From positions 4,544,000 through 4,607,999 of the forward strand of contig NZ_AP025305.1 in assembly GCF_036492635.1 (NCBI RefSeq): 64,000 bases of DNA, written 5' to 3'. Of this stretch, positions 9,617 through 18,667 are shown one piece after another. A program made the translations under genes and the position numbers. The stretch comes from Aureibacter tunicatorum (GTDB taxonomy: Bacteria; Bacteroidota; Bacteroidia; Cytophagales; Cyclobacteriaceae). Within the stretch, counting starts at the first letter, position 1; each line of letters opens with the position of its first letter. The notes under the pieces were generated by a model. The model had not been told where the DNA came from, ran no database searches, and worked only from the letters and a program-made list of their open reading frames with translations.

Positions 9617-10703
9617 AATTTTCATCCACTTTTAACATATTCGCAGCGATTCCCATCTTCTCCAATAAAGCTTGCAACCTATCATACTTAGCCTCGGTAA
9701 TCATAACTTGTTCAAATGGAGACTTGGAAATCAAATCCAACAAAGCCTCGGTTCGGTTTTCATCCAACTTGTCAAACAAATCATCAAACAACAACAAGGG
9801 AGCGTAACCGCATTGATTCATCATAAACTCAAACTTGGCTAGCTTCACAGCTATCGTAAATGATTTCTGTTGGCCTTGAGAAGCATATTTCTTCAACGGA
9901 AAGTCATCCAAAACAAACGAATAATCATCCCGATGCACGCCAAATGTTGTTCTCTGCAAAATCCTATCCTTCTCAATATTCTCCTTAAGTTTTTGCATGA
10001 AATCATGATCTCTTAGCCCTGATTTGTATTTTATCTCAACACGCTCGTCTTTTCTGGTGAACATCTTGTAATACTTGCGAAAAATCTCGTTGAAGCTATC
10101 TAAAAATTTCTCCCTTTTTTCAAAAATTACTCGACCTTGGGCAGACAGTTCATGATTAAAATGATCCATGAGCAATTCATCCCAAGGTTTGCCTTCCGAC
10201 AAGCCCTTCAAGTAAGCATTTCGCTGCGTCAGATAGTGAGAATACCGTATCAAACTCTCCAAATAAACATTGTCCACTTGTGACAACATGCTGTCAAAGA
10301 GCTTTCTTCTAAACTCGCTTCCACCCCAAACAAGATCCTGATCCTGAGGACCGACCACTACAACTGGAAATTGGCCTACATGCGAACTCAACCTTCCGCA
10401 TACTTCTCCATTGACCATCAAGGTTTTCTTAGATGATTTTTGAAATCCGCAGCTTACCTTATAACTTCTGTCATTCTTTTGGAAAATGCCTTTGACTGCG
10501 AATGCTAATTCATCATGCCTAATATTAAAAGTATCCTGCGTGTTAATCATGCTTTTTCCAAGGGAAAGATAATGTATCGCATCCAGTAAATTGGTTTTGC
10601 CCAAGCCATTATCTCCTATAATGCAATTGATTTCCCTCGAAAATTCGAAAGTTGTATTTTCGTAATTTTTAAAATTAAAGAGACTTATATTTTTAAGAAA
10701 CAT
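9615..10703 (-). CDS. recF: DNA replication and repair protein RecF
   Basis: RecF is an SMC-like ATPase that, with RecO and RecR, helps load RecA on gapped DNA during replication-fork repair. The Walker A motif GDNGLGKTNLLDAIHYLS is near residues 31-48. The ABC-type signature (YASQGQQKSFTIAVKLAKFE) and the Walker B region (PLLLFDDLFDKLDENR) are toward the C-terminus. I place the start at the ATG at 10703 (MFLKNISLFNF), matching the usual RecF N-terminus, rather than the TTG two codons upstream. The product is 362 residues, the normal size. The gene is separated from dnaA/dnaN here and is transcribed divergently from pdhA. Confidence 0.95.
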   Translation of the reverse strand: MFLKNISLFNFKNYENTTFEFSREINCIIGDNGLGKTNLLDAIHYLSLGKSMINTQDTFNIRHDELAFAVKGIFQKNDRSYKVSCGFQKSSKKTLMVNGEVCGRLSSHVGQFPVVVVGPQDQDLVWGGSEFRRKLFDSMLSQVDNVYLESLIRYSHYLTQRNAYLKGLSEGKPWDELLMDHFNHELSAQGRVIFEKREKFLDSFNEIFRKYYKMFTRKDERVEIKYKSGLRDHDFMQKLKENIEKDRILQRTTFGVHRDDYSFVLDDFPLKKYASQGQQKSFTIAVKLAKFEFMMNQCGYAPLLLFDDLFDKLDENRTEALLDLISKSPFEQVMITEAKYDRLQALLEKMGIAANMLKVDEN

Positions 10704-10833
10704 GGCCAATACGCTTGATACTGAATGATTTTTAATTATTTTCGCAAAGACAAAAACCTTAATTGGGCGAAGACTTGTTATTTAACAAAAGTCGTTACTT
10801 TTTTCTATCAACAAAATTAACTAAGAATAAATT

Positions 10834-11862
10834 ATGGCAAGCGATAAACCAATGACTGCGGCGGATCACGCTGAAGAGAAGTTTTCCAAGGAAACTTACA
10901 TGAACTGGTACGAGCAAATGTTGATGATGAGGAGATTCGAAGAGAAAGCGGGCCAATTGTATGGCCAACAGAAAATTCGCGGATTCTGCCATTTGTATAT
11001 CGGACAGGAAGCATGTGTTGCCGGTGCTGTTTCAGCGCTTAAAAGAGGCGACAAGTATTTGACTTCATATAGAGACCACGCACAGCCATTGGCATTGGGC
11101 TCTGACCCTAAAAAAGTAATGGCCGAGCTTTACGGCAAGGCAACAGGAATCTCCAAAGGAAAAGGAGGCTCTATGCACATTTTCGACAAGGAAAACCATT
11201 TCTATGGTGGCCATGGTATTGTTGGAGGTCAAGTTCCATTAGGAGCTGGTATAGCTTTCGCTGACAAATACAAAGGCAATGACTTTGTGACAGTGACTTA
11301 CCTAGGCGATGGAGCTGTAAGACAAGGCGCGTTCCACGAAGCGTTGAACATGGCGATGACAATGAAGCTTCCGGCTATATTCGTGATCGAAAACAACATG
11401 TACGCTATGGGTACTTCAGTGGAGAGAACTTCGAATGTAACAAGACTTTCGGAATTGGCTTCGGCTTACGAGATGCCTTCTGAATCTGTTGACGCCATGT
11501 ATCCTGAAGATGTTCACAATGCTATAGAAGCGGCGGCGGAAAGAGGAAGAAAAGGAGAAGGTCCTACGCTATTGGAGTTCAGAACTTACCGCTACAAAGG
11601 CCACTCGATGTCCGATCCAGCAAAGTATCGTACTAAAGAGGAAGTAGCTGAATACAAAGCAAAAGATCCAATCGACCATGTGAAAGCAGTAATTCTTGAA
11701 AAAGAATGGTCTACTGAAGAAGCGTTGAAGGAAATCGACAAAAAAATCAAGGCAGATGTATTGGAGTGCGTGAAGTTCGCTGAAGAATCTCCATACCCTA
11801 CAGCTGACGAGATTTACAAAGACGTCTACGTGGAGAAGAACTATCCATTCATCATGGATTAA
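10834..11862 (+). CDS. pdhA: Pyruvate dehydrogenase E1 component, alpha subunit
   Basis: This is the thiamine-diphosphate-binding alpha chain of the E1 part of the pyruvate dehydrogenase complex, which decarboxylates pyruvate and passes the acetyl group to lipoyl-E2. It is 342 residues, typical for the short alpha subunit. The TPP/Mg motif GDGAVRQGAFHEALNMA is seen in mid-protein, and KGKGGSMHIFD and RYKGHSMSDPAKYR are the usual family signatures (the second carries the regulatory-loop serines). The beta subunit and E2 are not adjacent, which is common in Bacteroidota. A branched-chain 2-oxoacid dehydrogenase alpha subunit is the alternative; the HGIVGGQVPLGAG region and size favour pyruvate dehydrogenase. 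Confidence 0.92.
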   Translation: MASDKPMTAADHAEEKFSKETYMNWYEQMLMMRRFEEKAGQLYGQQKIRGFCHLYIGQEACVAGAVSALKRGDKYLTSYRDHAQPLALGSDPKKVMAELYGKATGISKGKGGSMHIFDKENHFYGGHGIVGGQVPLGAGIAFADKYKGNDFVTVTYLGDGAVRQGAFHEALNMAMTMKLPAIFVIENNMYAMGTSVERTSNVTRLSELASAYEMPSESVDAMYPEDVHNAIEAAAERGRKGEGPTLLEFRTYRYKGHSMSDPAKYRTKEEVAEYKAKDPIDHVKAVILEKEWSTEEALKEIDKKIKADVLECVKFAEESPYPTADEIYKDVYVEKNYPFIMD

Positions 11863-11939
11863 TTAATAATCTCCATGATGGATTATAATTAAAAAATGTT
11901 TATAATTGTACCTTATTGTAAGGAATAATATTTTTGATA

Positions 11940-12653
11940 ATGTCAAAGCAGGAAGAAGAAGAAAAAAGAAACACGGAGAATTCGAACGAAATGTTTGAAA
12001 ATCCGGATGCTCTTGCCAATAAATTAGAGAGTACTACTGATAATATCGTTAAGAATAAGCAATCGTTTATACTTGTTGGAGGTCTTCTAGGCCTTATGAT
12101 CGCTTTGTTCTTCGCATATAATTATTATACTTCAACGCAGAATGCGGAAGCTGAAATCGAAGCTTTCAATGCGATATACTATTTTGAGGAAGGAGAGTAT
12201 CAAAAAGCCTTGGATGGCGATGGCAATGTATTGGGATTTGTCGATATCATAAACGATTTCGGAAGCTCTAAAACTGCCAATCTTGCGCATTACTATGCGG
12301 GTGCTTCTTATCTTCAGCTTGGCAAATACGATGAGGCAATTGAATACTTGAAAGGATTCAGCTCTAACGACCTGCTTTTGAATGCTAGATCTAAAGCTCT
12401 TATCGGCGATGCGTATTCAGAAAAGAAAGATTACACGCAAGCGGCAAAATATTACACTGAAGCTGCGGGCATCAAGCCTAATAAGCAATTCAGCCCACAG
12501 TACTTAGAGAAAGCTGCTGTAGCTTACGAAGCTGCTGGAGATGCGAAAGCTGCTGAAAAAAGCTACAAAAAAATTGTGGATGAGTTCCAAGGCTCTGCTG
12601 AACATACGAACGCTCGAAAACAGTTGACTAGACTTCAACAAGCGACAAAGTAG
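11940..12653 (+). CDS. Membrane-anchored tetratricopeptide repeat protein
   Basis: About 237 residues. I choose the ATG at 11940 rather than the upstream in-frame TTG at 11934, because it follows a purine-rich AAGGAATA stretch. The N-terminal ~38 residues are charged and cytoplasmic. One membrane segment follows (about 39-60, SFILVGGLLGLMIALFFAYN). The rest is a set of TPR helices with typical positions (AHYYAGASYLQLGKYDEAIEYL, YTQAAKYYTEAAGIKP). The layout resembles the YfgM/Tol-Pal-type TPR_21 proteins that hold periplasmic partners (inference). It sits between pdhA and ribH and is followed by its own terminator, so it is probably not co-transcribed with ribH. Confidence 0.82.
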   Translation: MSKQEEEEKRNTENSNEMFENPDALANKLESTTDNIVKNKQSFILVGGLLGLMIALFFAYNYYTSTQNAEAEIEAFNAIYYFEEGEYQKALDGDGNVLGFVDIINDFGSSKTANLAHYYAGASYLQLGKYDEAIEYLKGFSSNDLLLNARSKALIGDAYSEKKDYTQAAKYYTEAAGIKPNKQFSPQYLEKAAVAYEAAGDAKAAEKSYKKIVDEFQGSAEHTNARKQLTRLQQATK

Positions 12654-12679
12654 TGCATTAAAAATCCGAAAAAATATAC

Positions 12680-12713
12680 GGGGATAAAGCTTTGTTGCTT
12701 TATCCCTTTTTTT
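12680..12713 (+). terminator. Terminator after the TPR gene
   Basis: A perfect 10-base stem, GGGATAAAGC (12681-12690) and GCTTTATCCC (12697-12706), with a 6-base loop and a run of seven or more T. Confidence 0.9.
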
Positions 12714-12749
12714 ATATCCAAAAAAGAATTCACATAATAATTTACTCAT

Positions 12750-13226
12750 ATGGCAAGTGCTGAAAAAAACCTAAGTCAATTTTCACAAAAAAACGTTACA
12801 GATGTTTCAGAAAAGAGATTCGCGATCGTAGTATCAGAATGGAATGAGGAAGTAACGGAAGCATTGTACAATGGAGCTAAAGAAACTCTTCTTTCCAATG
12901 GCGTAAAACCTGAAAACATCTACCGCAAGGATGTGCCGGGAAGCTTTGAATTGTCAATTGGAGCGCAATGGGCAGCTCAAGTGGATGAAATTGACGCGGT
13001 CATCTGCATTGGATGCGTGATACAAGGAGAAACCAAGCATTTCGACTTTATCTGCGACGCTGTAGCGCAGGGCATCACCAATGTCAGCCTAAAATACAAC
13101 AAGCCTGTGATATTTGGAGTATTGACTCCTAATACCCAACAACAAGCCTTGGACAGAGCTGGAGGAAAATATGGCAACAAAGGAGACGAGGCAGCCATCA
13201 CAGCGATTAAAATGCTTGGATTCTAA
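12750..13226 (+). CDS. ribH: 6,7-dimethyl-8-ribityllumazine synthase
   Basis: RibH condenses 5-amino-6-ribitylamino-uracil with dihydroxybutanone phosphate to make lumazine, the direct precursor of riboflavin. The enzyme forms pentamers or icosahedral shells. Family marks: the substrate loop PGSFELSIGAQWAA, the phosphate-binding/catalytic segment GCVIQGETKHFDFICDAVAQG (catalytic His in the KHFD segment), and PVIFGVLTPNTQQQALDRAGG. Length 158 residues is normal. The other rib genes are not next to it, and there is no FMN riboswitch upstream. The start ATG at 12750 follows the terminator of the TPR gene, so it needs its own promoter in the 36-base gap or read-through. Confidence 0.96.
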   Translation: MASAEKNLSQFSQKNVTDVSEKRFAIVVSEWNEEVTEALYNGAKETLLSNGVKPENIYRKDVPGSFELSIGAQWAAQVDEIDAVICIGCVIQGETKHFDFICDAVAQGITNVSLKYNKPVIFGVLTPNTQQQALDRAGGKYGNKGDEAAITAIKMLGF

Positions 13227-13323
13227 ATAACGAAAAAACTCCCGGCCTCAAGATCAGAGACTACTATTGGCTGGGTTTCAATAGATAAAACATTATCCTT
13301 CTAATTCATAAATTCATACACAC

Positions 13324-14652
13324 ATGAAAGTTCTAAAATTTGGAGGGACATCTGTAGGAAGTCCCAAAAACATGCATCAAGTTGCCTCATTGATAACGGA
13401 TGACAGCGAACGAAAGGTTATAGTGCTTTCGGCGGTATCAGGCACCACCAATGCACTTGTGGAAATTGGCGAAAGATTATTTGCCAAGGATCATGATAAG
13501 GCGTCGATGCTTATTGCGGAGCTTCATGAAAAATACAAAGCATTCTATCCGGATTTGCTTAAAGAGTCAAAGTCTCATAAAAAAGCAAAACAAGTCATCG
13601 ACGAGCATTTCGCTTTTATCAATAGCCTAGTCAACAATTTCTTCAACAAAAGGCTTAACAACGAGCTTTTAGCCCAAGGAGAAATGATGTCAACGAAGCT
13701 TTTTTCTATTTATCTTGAAGAAAAAAATTGCAAGTCAAAATTGATTTCCGCTTTGGATTTCATGGCTATCAATGAAGAAAAAGAGCCTATCATTGAATTC
13801 ACGACAGAGCACTTAAGTCAAATTCTGGATGAAAATGCGGAAACGAATATCTTTGTGACTCAAGGCTTTATTTGCCGAAATGAGGAAGGGGAAATAGACA
13901 ACTTGCAAAGAGGTGGAAGCGACTATTCAGCTACGATCATTGGCGCCGCTGTGCAAGCCGAGGAAGTTCAGATTTGGACAGACATAGATGGCATGCATAA
14001 CAATGACCCAAGATTTGTTGACAATACATTTCCTATCGCGGACCTTTCATTCGACGAAGCTTCAGAGCTTGCTTATTTCGGAGCCAAGATTCTTCATCCA
14101 ACTTCTATTGTTCCCGCTCAAAAATATGAGGTTCCTGTTCGTTTGAAAAACACAATGGATCCCGCAGCCTACGGAACATTGATCAGCAAAAAGCAAACAT
14201 CTTCGGGAATCAAGGCTATCGCATCAAAAGACGGCATCACAGCTATCAAGATCAAGTCCAGCCGCATGTTGATGGCTTATGGTTTCTTGAAAAAGGTGTT
14301 CTCGGTTTTTGAAAAATACAAAACGCCAATAGACATGATTACTACTTCTGAAGTAGCAGTCTCGCTGACTATTGACAATGACGAGCACCTTGATCAAATC
14401 GTGGCGGAAATCGAAGAATATGGCACTGTAATCGTTGACAAGGATCAATCTATTATCTGCGCCGCGGGTAACTTCAAAGGCACGCACAAAGGCATTGTAA
14501 GTAAAATATTCGATGCATTGGTTCCTTACCCTATTCGAATGATTTCTTTCGGAGGAAGCGACTATAATGTGTCCATGCTAGTTGACACAAAATACAAGCA
14601 AGAGATTCTAATCAAACTCAATAATGAAATTTTTCTAAACGCTGAGTTTTAA
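13324..14652 (+). CDS. lysC: Aspartate kinase (monofunctional)
   Basis: This enzyme phosphorylates L-aspartate, the first step toward lysine/diaminopimelate, methionine and threonine. The N-terminal kinase signature KFGGTSVGSP is at residues 4-13. The catalytic/aspartate-binding region GGSDYSATIIGAAVQAEEVQIWTDIDG is near residues 199-225. The C-terminal third holds two ACT domains (VFEKYKTPIDMITTSEVAVSLT and the last ~60 residues), which normally bind the feedback inhibitor. 442 residues is normal for the single-domain class. A second aspartokinase, fused to homoserine dehydrogenase, lies at 43541. This one is therefore probably the lysine/diaminopimelate-linked isoenzyme (inference). Confidence 0.94.
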   Translation: MKVLKFGGTSVGSPKNMHQVASLITDDSERKVIVLSAVSGTTNALVEIGERLFAKDHDKASMLIAELHEKYKAFYPDLLKESKSHKKAKQVIDEHFAFINSLVNNFFNKRLNNELLAQGEMMSTKLFSIYLEEKNCKSKLISALDFMAINEEKEPIIEFTTEHLSQILDENAETNIFVTQGFICRNEEGEIDNLQRGGSDYSATIIGAAVQAEEVQIWTDIDGMHNNDPRFVDNTFPIADLSFDEASELAYFGAKILHPTSIVPAQKYEVPVRLKNTMDPAAYGTLISKKQTSSGIKAIASKDGITAIKIKSSRMLMAYGFLKKVFSVFEKYKTPIDMITTSEVAVSLTIDNDEHLDQIVAEIEEYGTVIVDKDQSIICAAGNFKGTHKGIVSKIFDALVPYPIRMISFGGSDYNVSMLVDTKYKQEILIKLNNEIFLNAEF

Positions 14653-14655
14653 TTT

Positions 14656-14687
14656 AAAAAAGGCGATCAATTAGTGATCGCCTTTTC
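14656..14687. terminator. Bidirectional terminator between lysC and the cbb3 accessory operon
   Basis: Stem GGCGATCA (14662-14669) and TGATCGCC (14675-14682), loop of 5, flanked by A-run and T-run on the two sides. It separates two convergent transcripts. Confidence 0.88.
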
Positions 14688-14715
14688 CCATATATGTCTA
14701 TATTTTTAGACATCA

Positions 14716-15423
14716 TTAATGACAGATTACTTGTTGGCCTGATGACTCCGTAGAAATTTTAGGGCTTAGATACGGAATCCCGAGATTCATGCCTCTTAAG
14801 ATAAACATCATACCAATCACCAATACCAAAGCCGGTATAGCCTTCACCAATCTCTGCCTAAATTGCAAGCTAACCAATTTCCCTGCTATTCCAGTAAAGA
14901 AAAGCATAGGCCATGTGCCTATTGAAAAGAACATCATGTACAATGCGCCTATGTGCCATTCACCTGCCGCCAATGCTCCTGTCATAGCGATATAAACCAA
15001 TCCGCATGGCAATAGTCCGTTTGCCAAGCCAATGCCATATTGAGCCTTCCAGCCTGTTCCTGACAATTGCTTTGCGAACATAGCTTTTACCTTAGCATTC
15101 AATTTATAAAGCAATGGGATTCTCTCAAGCCAATTGAGGTTCCCCTTGGGAAGAGCAATCATCAGTATCATCATCACACCTGTCAAAATGGATAAATACC
15201 TTTGAGCTTCCGGCAGATGCAATCCGCCTCCCAATGTGCCTATGATTCCTCCCAAAGCCATATACGTAGTCATTCTACCAAGATTGTACAAAGTCATCCC
15301 GGCAACCAATGTCAAAGGCTTGCGGTCTTTCATTGGTATCACTAGAGATATTGGTCCGCACATGCCCACGCAATGGAAGCTTCCCAATAATCCAATTGAA
15401 AGTGCTGTTATATATAATATCAT
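14716..15423 (-). CDS. TauE/SafE-DsbD-like membrane protein of the cbb3 assembly operon
   Basis: 235 residues with about six membrane segments. Two conserved Cys-containing motifs are visible: GSFHCVGMCGP near the N-terminus and NGLLPCGLVYIA in the middle. These mark the 'sulfite exporter TauE/SafE' DsbD_2-type proteins commonly found at the end of cbb3 oxidase operons (family knowledge), where a role in copper or thiol supply for oxidase assembly is suspected. It starts 3 bases after the fixH stop and is the last gene of the operon that begins with ccoNO. It is probably not a sulfite exporter, given the context. Exact function not proven. Confidence 0.8.
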   Translation of the reverse strand: MILYITALSIGLLGSFHCVGMCGPISLVIPMKDRKPLTLVAGMTLYNLGRMTTYMALGGIIGTLGGGLHLPEAQRYLSILTGVMMILMIALPKGNLNWLERIPLLYKLNAKVKAMFAKQLSGTGWKAQYGIGLANGLLPCGLVYIAMTGALAAGEWHIGALYMMFFSIGTWPMLFFTGIAGKLVSLQFRQRLVKAIPALVLVIGMMFILRGMNLGIPYLSPKISTESSGQQVICH

Positions 15424-15425
15424 GG

Positions 15426-15860
15426 CTAGAACACTACTGCTTGCTCTTTGTAATAAAATGTTCCGTCCTCATCCTGCCAATCAAGCTTGATCTTCCATAG
15501 ACCTGGCGCAAGAGCGCTCAAATCCACTTCTTGAATGCCTGAATCATTCAAGCTGATATCAAATGTTCTGTCAAGTCGAGAATCAGCAGGTCTAAACAAG
15601 TGCATTTTTCCTTCGATGTCTCCAGAAAACACTCCTTCAGCCTTTAACTGCGCCACTCTGCCATTCATGTCCACAATCAATTTTCCTTCTCCGACTTGAG
15701 CATTTGTCATCTTGTCAATCTGACTTTGATACGCTATCTCTTGTTTGTAATAGTCATCAGCAACCAATGATATATCTTGCTTGACGCACACATATACGAA
15801 AGACAGAATCATCGTTATGAAGACCGTGTAAACTATGAAAATCGCTTTACCCCAATTCAT
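15426..15860 (-). CDS. ccoH: FixH family cbb3 oxidase accessory protein
   Basis: 145 residues. I take the ATG at 15860 (MNWGKAIFIVYTVFITMILS). This is the usual FixH start, giving a single membrane anchor at once; the longer frame begins with an unlikely extension. After the anchor comes a periplasmic domain with VKQDISLVADDYYKQEIAYQ, the FixH-type signature, and a beta-sandwich-like tail. FixH/CcoH is needed for stable assembly of cbb3 oxidase and contacts the CcoN/CcoO/CcoP complex (family knowledge). Its start overlaps the end of the upstream small membrane protein gene by 14 bases, so the two are translationally coupled. Confidence 0.85.
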   Translation of the reverse strand: MNWGKAIFIVYTVFITMILSFVYVCVKQDISLVADDYYKQEIAYQSQIDKMTNAQVGEGKLIVDMNGRVAQLKAEGVFSGDIEGKMHLFRPADSRLDRTFDISLNDSGIQEVDLSALAPGLWKIKLDWQDEDGTFYYKEQAVVF

Positions 15861-16146
15861 TTTTTTTTCGATTAAATCGTTTAATGTTAAATATGGAATA
15901 GCAAGCATAGAATGCAATGGAAGCCATATACACGCCCATGAATGCTAAAAAAACGGTTTCAGACACCAAACTGGCAAAACCTGTAACCATACCCATCGCC
16001 CCTGCCTTTCTTAACGCATTACTCGTCAACAAATTGAACAGGTTTTCGGCGAAGCCTTTACCTCTTTTATTTGCGTCCCCTGCTTCAGGTTTTTCAACTA
16101 GAAACAATATCAATCCTGACACAAAAACTATCAGACCTTCCAACAT
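15847..16146 (-). CDS. Small membrane protein in the cbb3 operon, unknown function
   Basis: 99 residues from the ATG at 16146 (a GTG one codon upstream is also possible). It has two hydrophobic segments (about 1-18 and about 55-82) separated by a charged loop with ENLFNLLTSNALRKAGAMG. I do not recognise a domain. It lies between ccoG and fixH and overlaps the fixH start by 14 bases, so it is part of the oxidase assembly operon and may be an assembly factor specific to this lineage (inference from position only). It is not CcoS, which is about 50-60 residues with one membrane helix. Confidence 0.72.
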   Translation of the reverse strand: MLEGLIVFVSGLILFLVEKPEAGDANKRGKGFAENLFNLLTSNALRKAGAMGMVTGFASLVSETVFLAFMGVYMASIAFYACYSIFNIKRFNRKKNELG

Positions 16147-16196
16147 CACTATACTAACTTAAGGCTAAAAAAAATATTCTGATATATTAAAAATCA

Positions 16197-17615
16197 CTAC
16201 TTGGCCGGCCCCATGAAGTTGGTTGTCAAACTCTCAACCTGCTCATCATGAGAAAATACACCCAAGTCTAATTTCGTTTTAAGACCATTTAAATCTTTCT
16301 CTGGTATTTCGATGAAAAACACACCCTCTACCATAGAATTTGGCGGCACGACAATTTCATCTCCGCCAACTTTTCTGACTTTCACATCAGAAAAATTAAG
16401 GACCTTCAATTTCAAGGTTAAACTATCCGCGGACTTATTAATAAACTGCCCATTATACAGATTACTGATATAACCGCCCTCTTGCTCTTGGTACAACATT
16501 CCCGGAACCCTTAACAGAGTAGTTTCAACTTGTCCTCTGGAAAGCAACATGTACAAAAAAGAACTCACCAAAATCGTCAATACAACTGAATAAGCCTTTA
16601 CTCTTGTTGTAAACAATTTCTTCCTACCCTTTTCCACACTATCATGAGAAGCAAGTCTTATCAGACCTCTGGGTTTGCCAACCTTGTCCATGACATGATC
16701 GCAAGCATCAATACATGCGGTGCAGTTAACACATTCCAATTGCGTCCCATTACGAATATCAATTCCTGTAGGGCACACATGCACACATAAATTGCAATCC
16801 ACGCAATCTCCTTTTTCAGATTGATCAAGATTTTTTTTGATCTTGCCTCTCGGCTCTCCTCTCAACCAGTCATACATCACAGCGATTGTGTCCTGATTGA
16901 TAAATACGCCTTGCAGTCTTCCGTAAGGACAAACAGCTATGCATGCTTGCTCTCTAAAGTAAGAGAAAACCCAATAAAATATTCCTGTAAAGAACATCAA
17001 GCCCATAAATCCGCTCAAGTGATTCATTGGGGATTGAGTGATAATTTCTTTAACCTCATCCACACCAATCAAATACGCCATGACTAAATGGGATATTGCC
17101 AAAGAAATAACGATAAAGATTGTATGCTTAAGCCCTTTTTTTAAAATCTTGTCGGTATTCCAAGGCGCCTTTTTCAGCTTTTTTTGCTGCACAGCATCTC
17201 CTTCTATCCAATATTCGATTTTCCTGAATACCATTTCCATGAAAATTGTCTGAGGACATGCCCAGCCGCACCAAACACGACCAAAAACAACCGTGAACAA
17301 CACAATGAAAATAATAAAGGATATCGCTCCCAATACGAAAATAAAGAAATCCTGAGGCCAGAATACAGTCCCGAAGATCACGAACTTGCGCTCAAATATA
17401 TTGAACAGAAGAAAAGGTTCTCCATTCACTTTTATGAAAGGAGCAGTGAAAAGCAAAGCCAACAATACAAAAGCCACTATTTTTCGCAACTTGTGCATAA
17501 ACCCGTCAAATGGCTTCTTAGGGTAAAGCCATACCCTTTTGCCATCTTTGTCTACAGTACTGATCGAATCTCTATACTGTTCATCAACGTCATAAATGTT
17601 ATCAGTATCCATCAT
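16197..17615 (-). CDS. ccoG: Cytochrome c oxidase accessory protein CcoG (FixG/RdxA)
   Basis: A polyferredoxin membrane protein reported to act in copper handling for cbb3 oxidase assembly. About 472 residues. I choose the ATG at 17615 (MMDTDNIYDVDEQYRDS), because the longer frame adds a hydrophobic stretch that does not belong to the family. There are four or more membrane segments. Motifs: GRVWCGWACPQTIFMEMVFR in the membrane part, then a ferredoxin domain with two CxxCxxCxxxC-type clusters (CVDCNLCVHVCPTGID and CVNCTACIDACDHVM), and a C-terminal Ig-like domain. It lies 68 bases beyond a hairpin that separates it from ccoP. Confidence 0.92.
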   Translation of the reverse strand: MMDTDNIYDVDEQYRDSISTVDKDGKRVWLYPKKPFDGFMHKLRKIVAFVLLALLFTAPFIKVNGEPFLLFNIFERKFVIFGTVFWPQDFFIFVLGAISFIIFIVLFTVVFGRVWCGWACPQTIFMEMVFRKIEYWIEGDAVQQKKLKKAPWNTDKILKKGLKHTIFIVISLAISHLVMAYLIGVDEVKEIITQSPMNHLSGFMGLMFFTGIFYWVFSYFREQACIAVCPYGRLQGVFINQDTIAVMYDWLRGEPRGKIKKNLDQSEKGDCVDCNLCVHVCPTGIDIRNGTQLECVNCTACIDACDHVMDKVGKPRGLIRLASHDSVEKGRKKLFTTRVKAYSVVLTILVSSFLYMLLSRGQVETTLLRVPGMLYQEQEGGYISNLYNGQFINKSADSLTLKLKVLNFSDVKVRKVGGDEIVVPPNSMVEGVFFIEIPEKDLNGLKTKLDLGVFSHDEQVESLTTNFMGPAK

Positions 17616-17635
17616 TGCTCTGCGTTTTAAAATAA

Positions 17636-17665
17636 AATAAGAGCAGGGAATATTCCCCGCTCTAT
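17636..17665 (-). promoter_or_regulatory. Hairpin between ccoP and ccoG
   Basis: Inverted repeat with arms at 17641-17650 and 17653-17662. On the minus strand they read GAGCGGGGAA and TTCCCTGCTC, a 10-base stem with one G-U pair, followed by TTATTTTATTTT. It lies inside the operon. It could be a weak attenuating terminator or an mRNA stability element that lowers expression of the accessory genes relative to the structural ccoNOQP genes. Confidence 0.55.
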
Positions 17666-17709
17666 TTGCAAGCAAAAGGATAAGAATGAAATGCAAAGAA
17701 ATAAATTCT

Positions 17710-18573
17710 CTACTCTTTCACTTCTACACCTTGAGGTTCTTTAGCATTTTCAGGATTTGTTCCTCTAATGCTCTTTATGTATGAAGAAACGTCACTAATC
17801 TTAGATGGCGTCAATTTTTTCTGCCATGAAATCATACCCTTTTGCGGAACTCCATACTTGATCGTTTTGAAGATATCCCCAATAGTTCCACCATGAATCC
17901 AATAATCATCCGTCAGGTTAGGTCCTACGCCTCCACCTCCGTCATCTCTGTGGCATGCGGCACAATTGGCTGCATAAATCGCAGCGCCTGACGCAAGCAC
18001 CTCTGGATCATCGCTGAATTCCACGCTATTTTCATCAATGCTCATCGCTGCCAACAACTTCTGTTGTTCAGCGATTTTCAACTCAGCTTGATACTCTTGC
18101 TCCTGATTAGGCATCACATCGAACACTTGATACAAAGCCAGATAAACAGCGGCGAAAACAATTGTCGCATAAAACAAGTACTTCCACCACGGCGGCAAGT
18201 GATTGTCAAGTTCCTTGATGCCATCATAATCATGATCCAATAAGATCTCTGCCTCATTCTCAATAGGCACAGCATCAGTCATCGATTGATTGAATCTATC
18301 CCAGAAGCTCAAACGAACAGGAGCTTCACGACCTTCAGCCAAAGCAACTTTTTCCTCTTCTTTGATTAAAAGCAAGTGAACCACTTTGTAAACGATAACC
18401 ACCGCTATCAATACTAGAAATGAAATAACTGTTGTTATTCCCAGCAATACTTGAATAAAGGTTTCAGAGTCTTGAATAGACGCTTCCGACGATGCATTAG
18501 CGGTTAAGCTCAACAAAGGCAGCAAAGCCGTCAGCAAATATTTTTTTTGTTTAGATATTCTTGTCAATAACAT
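17710..18573 (-). CDS. ccoP: Cytochrome cbb3 oxidase subunit III (CcoP), monoheme form
   Basis: This is the membrane-bound cytochrome c subunit that passes electrons to CcoO/CcoN. About 287 residues from the ATG at 18573; another in-frame ATG 24 bases upstream is possible. It has an N-terminal signal-like segment, a first membrane helix (LLGITTVISFLVLIAVVIVY), the FixP_N helix ELDNHLPPWWKYLFYATIVFA, and one cytochrome c domain with CAACH and the distal Met in GVPQKGMISW. Proteobacterial CcoP has two CxxCH motifs; only one is present here. It lies downstream of ccoQ in the operon. Confidence 0.92.
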   Translation of the reverse strand: MLLTRISKQKKYLLTALLPLLSLTANASSEASIQDSETFIQVLLGITTVISFLVLIAVVIVYKVVHLLLIKEEEKVALAEGREAPVRLSFWDRFNQSMTDAVPIENEAEILLDHDYDGIKELDNHLPPWWKYLFYATIVFAAVYLALYQVFDVMPNQEQEYQAELKIAEQQKLLAAMSIDENSVEFSDDPEVLASGAAIYAANCAACHRDDGGGGVGPNLTDDYWIHGGTIGDIFKTIKYGVPQKGMISWQKKLTPSKISDVSSYIKSIRGTNPENAKEPQGVEVKE

Positions 18574-18667
18574 ATTATTGCATTTATATATTCGCATTTA
18601 ATTTGTTTAGAAAGGAAGCTATCGGCTTCTCAATGCCCTTAGCCTCCCTATTTGCCTTACAAATTAG

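Noticed and set aside
12714-12749. FMN riboswitch before ribH
   Set aside because: Only 36 bases separate the previous terminator from ribH, far too little for the aptamer.
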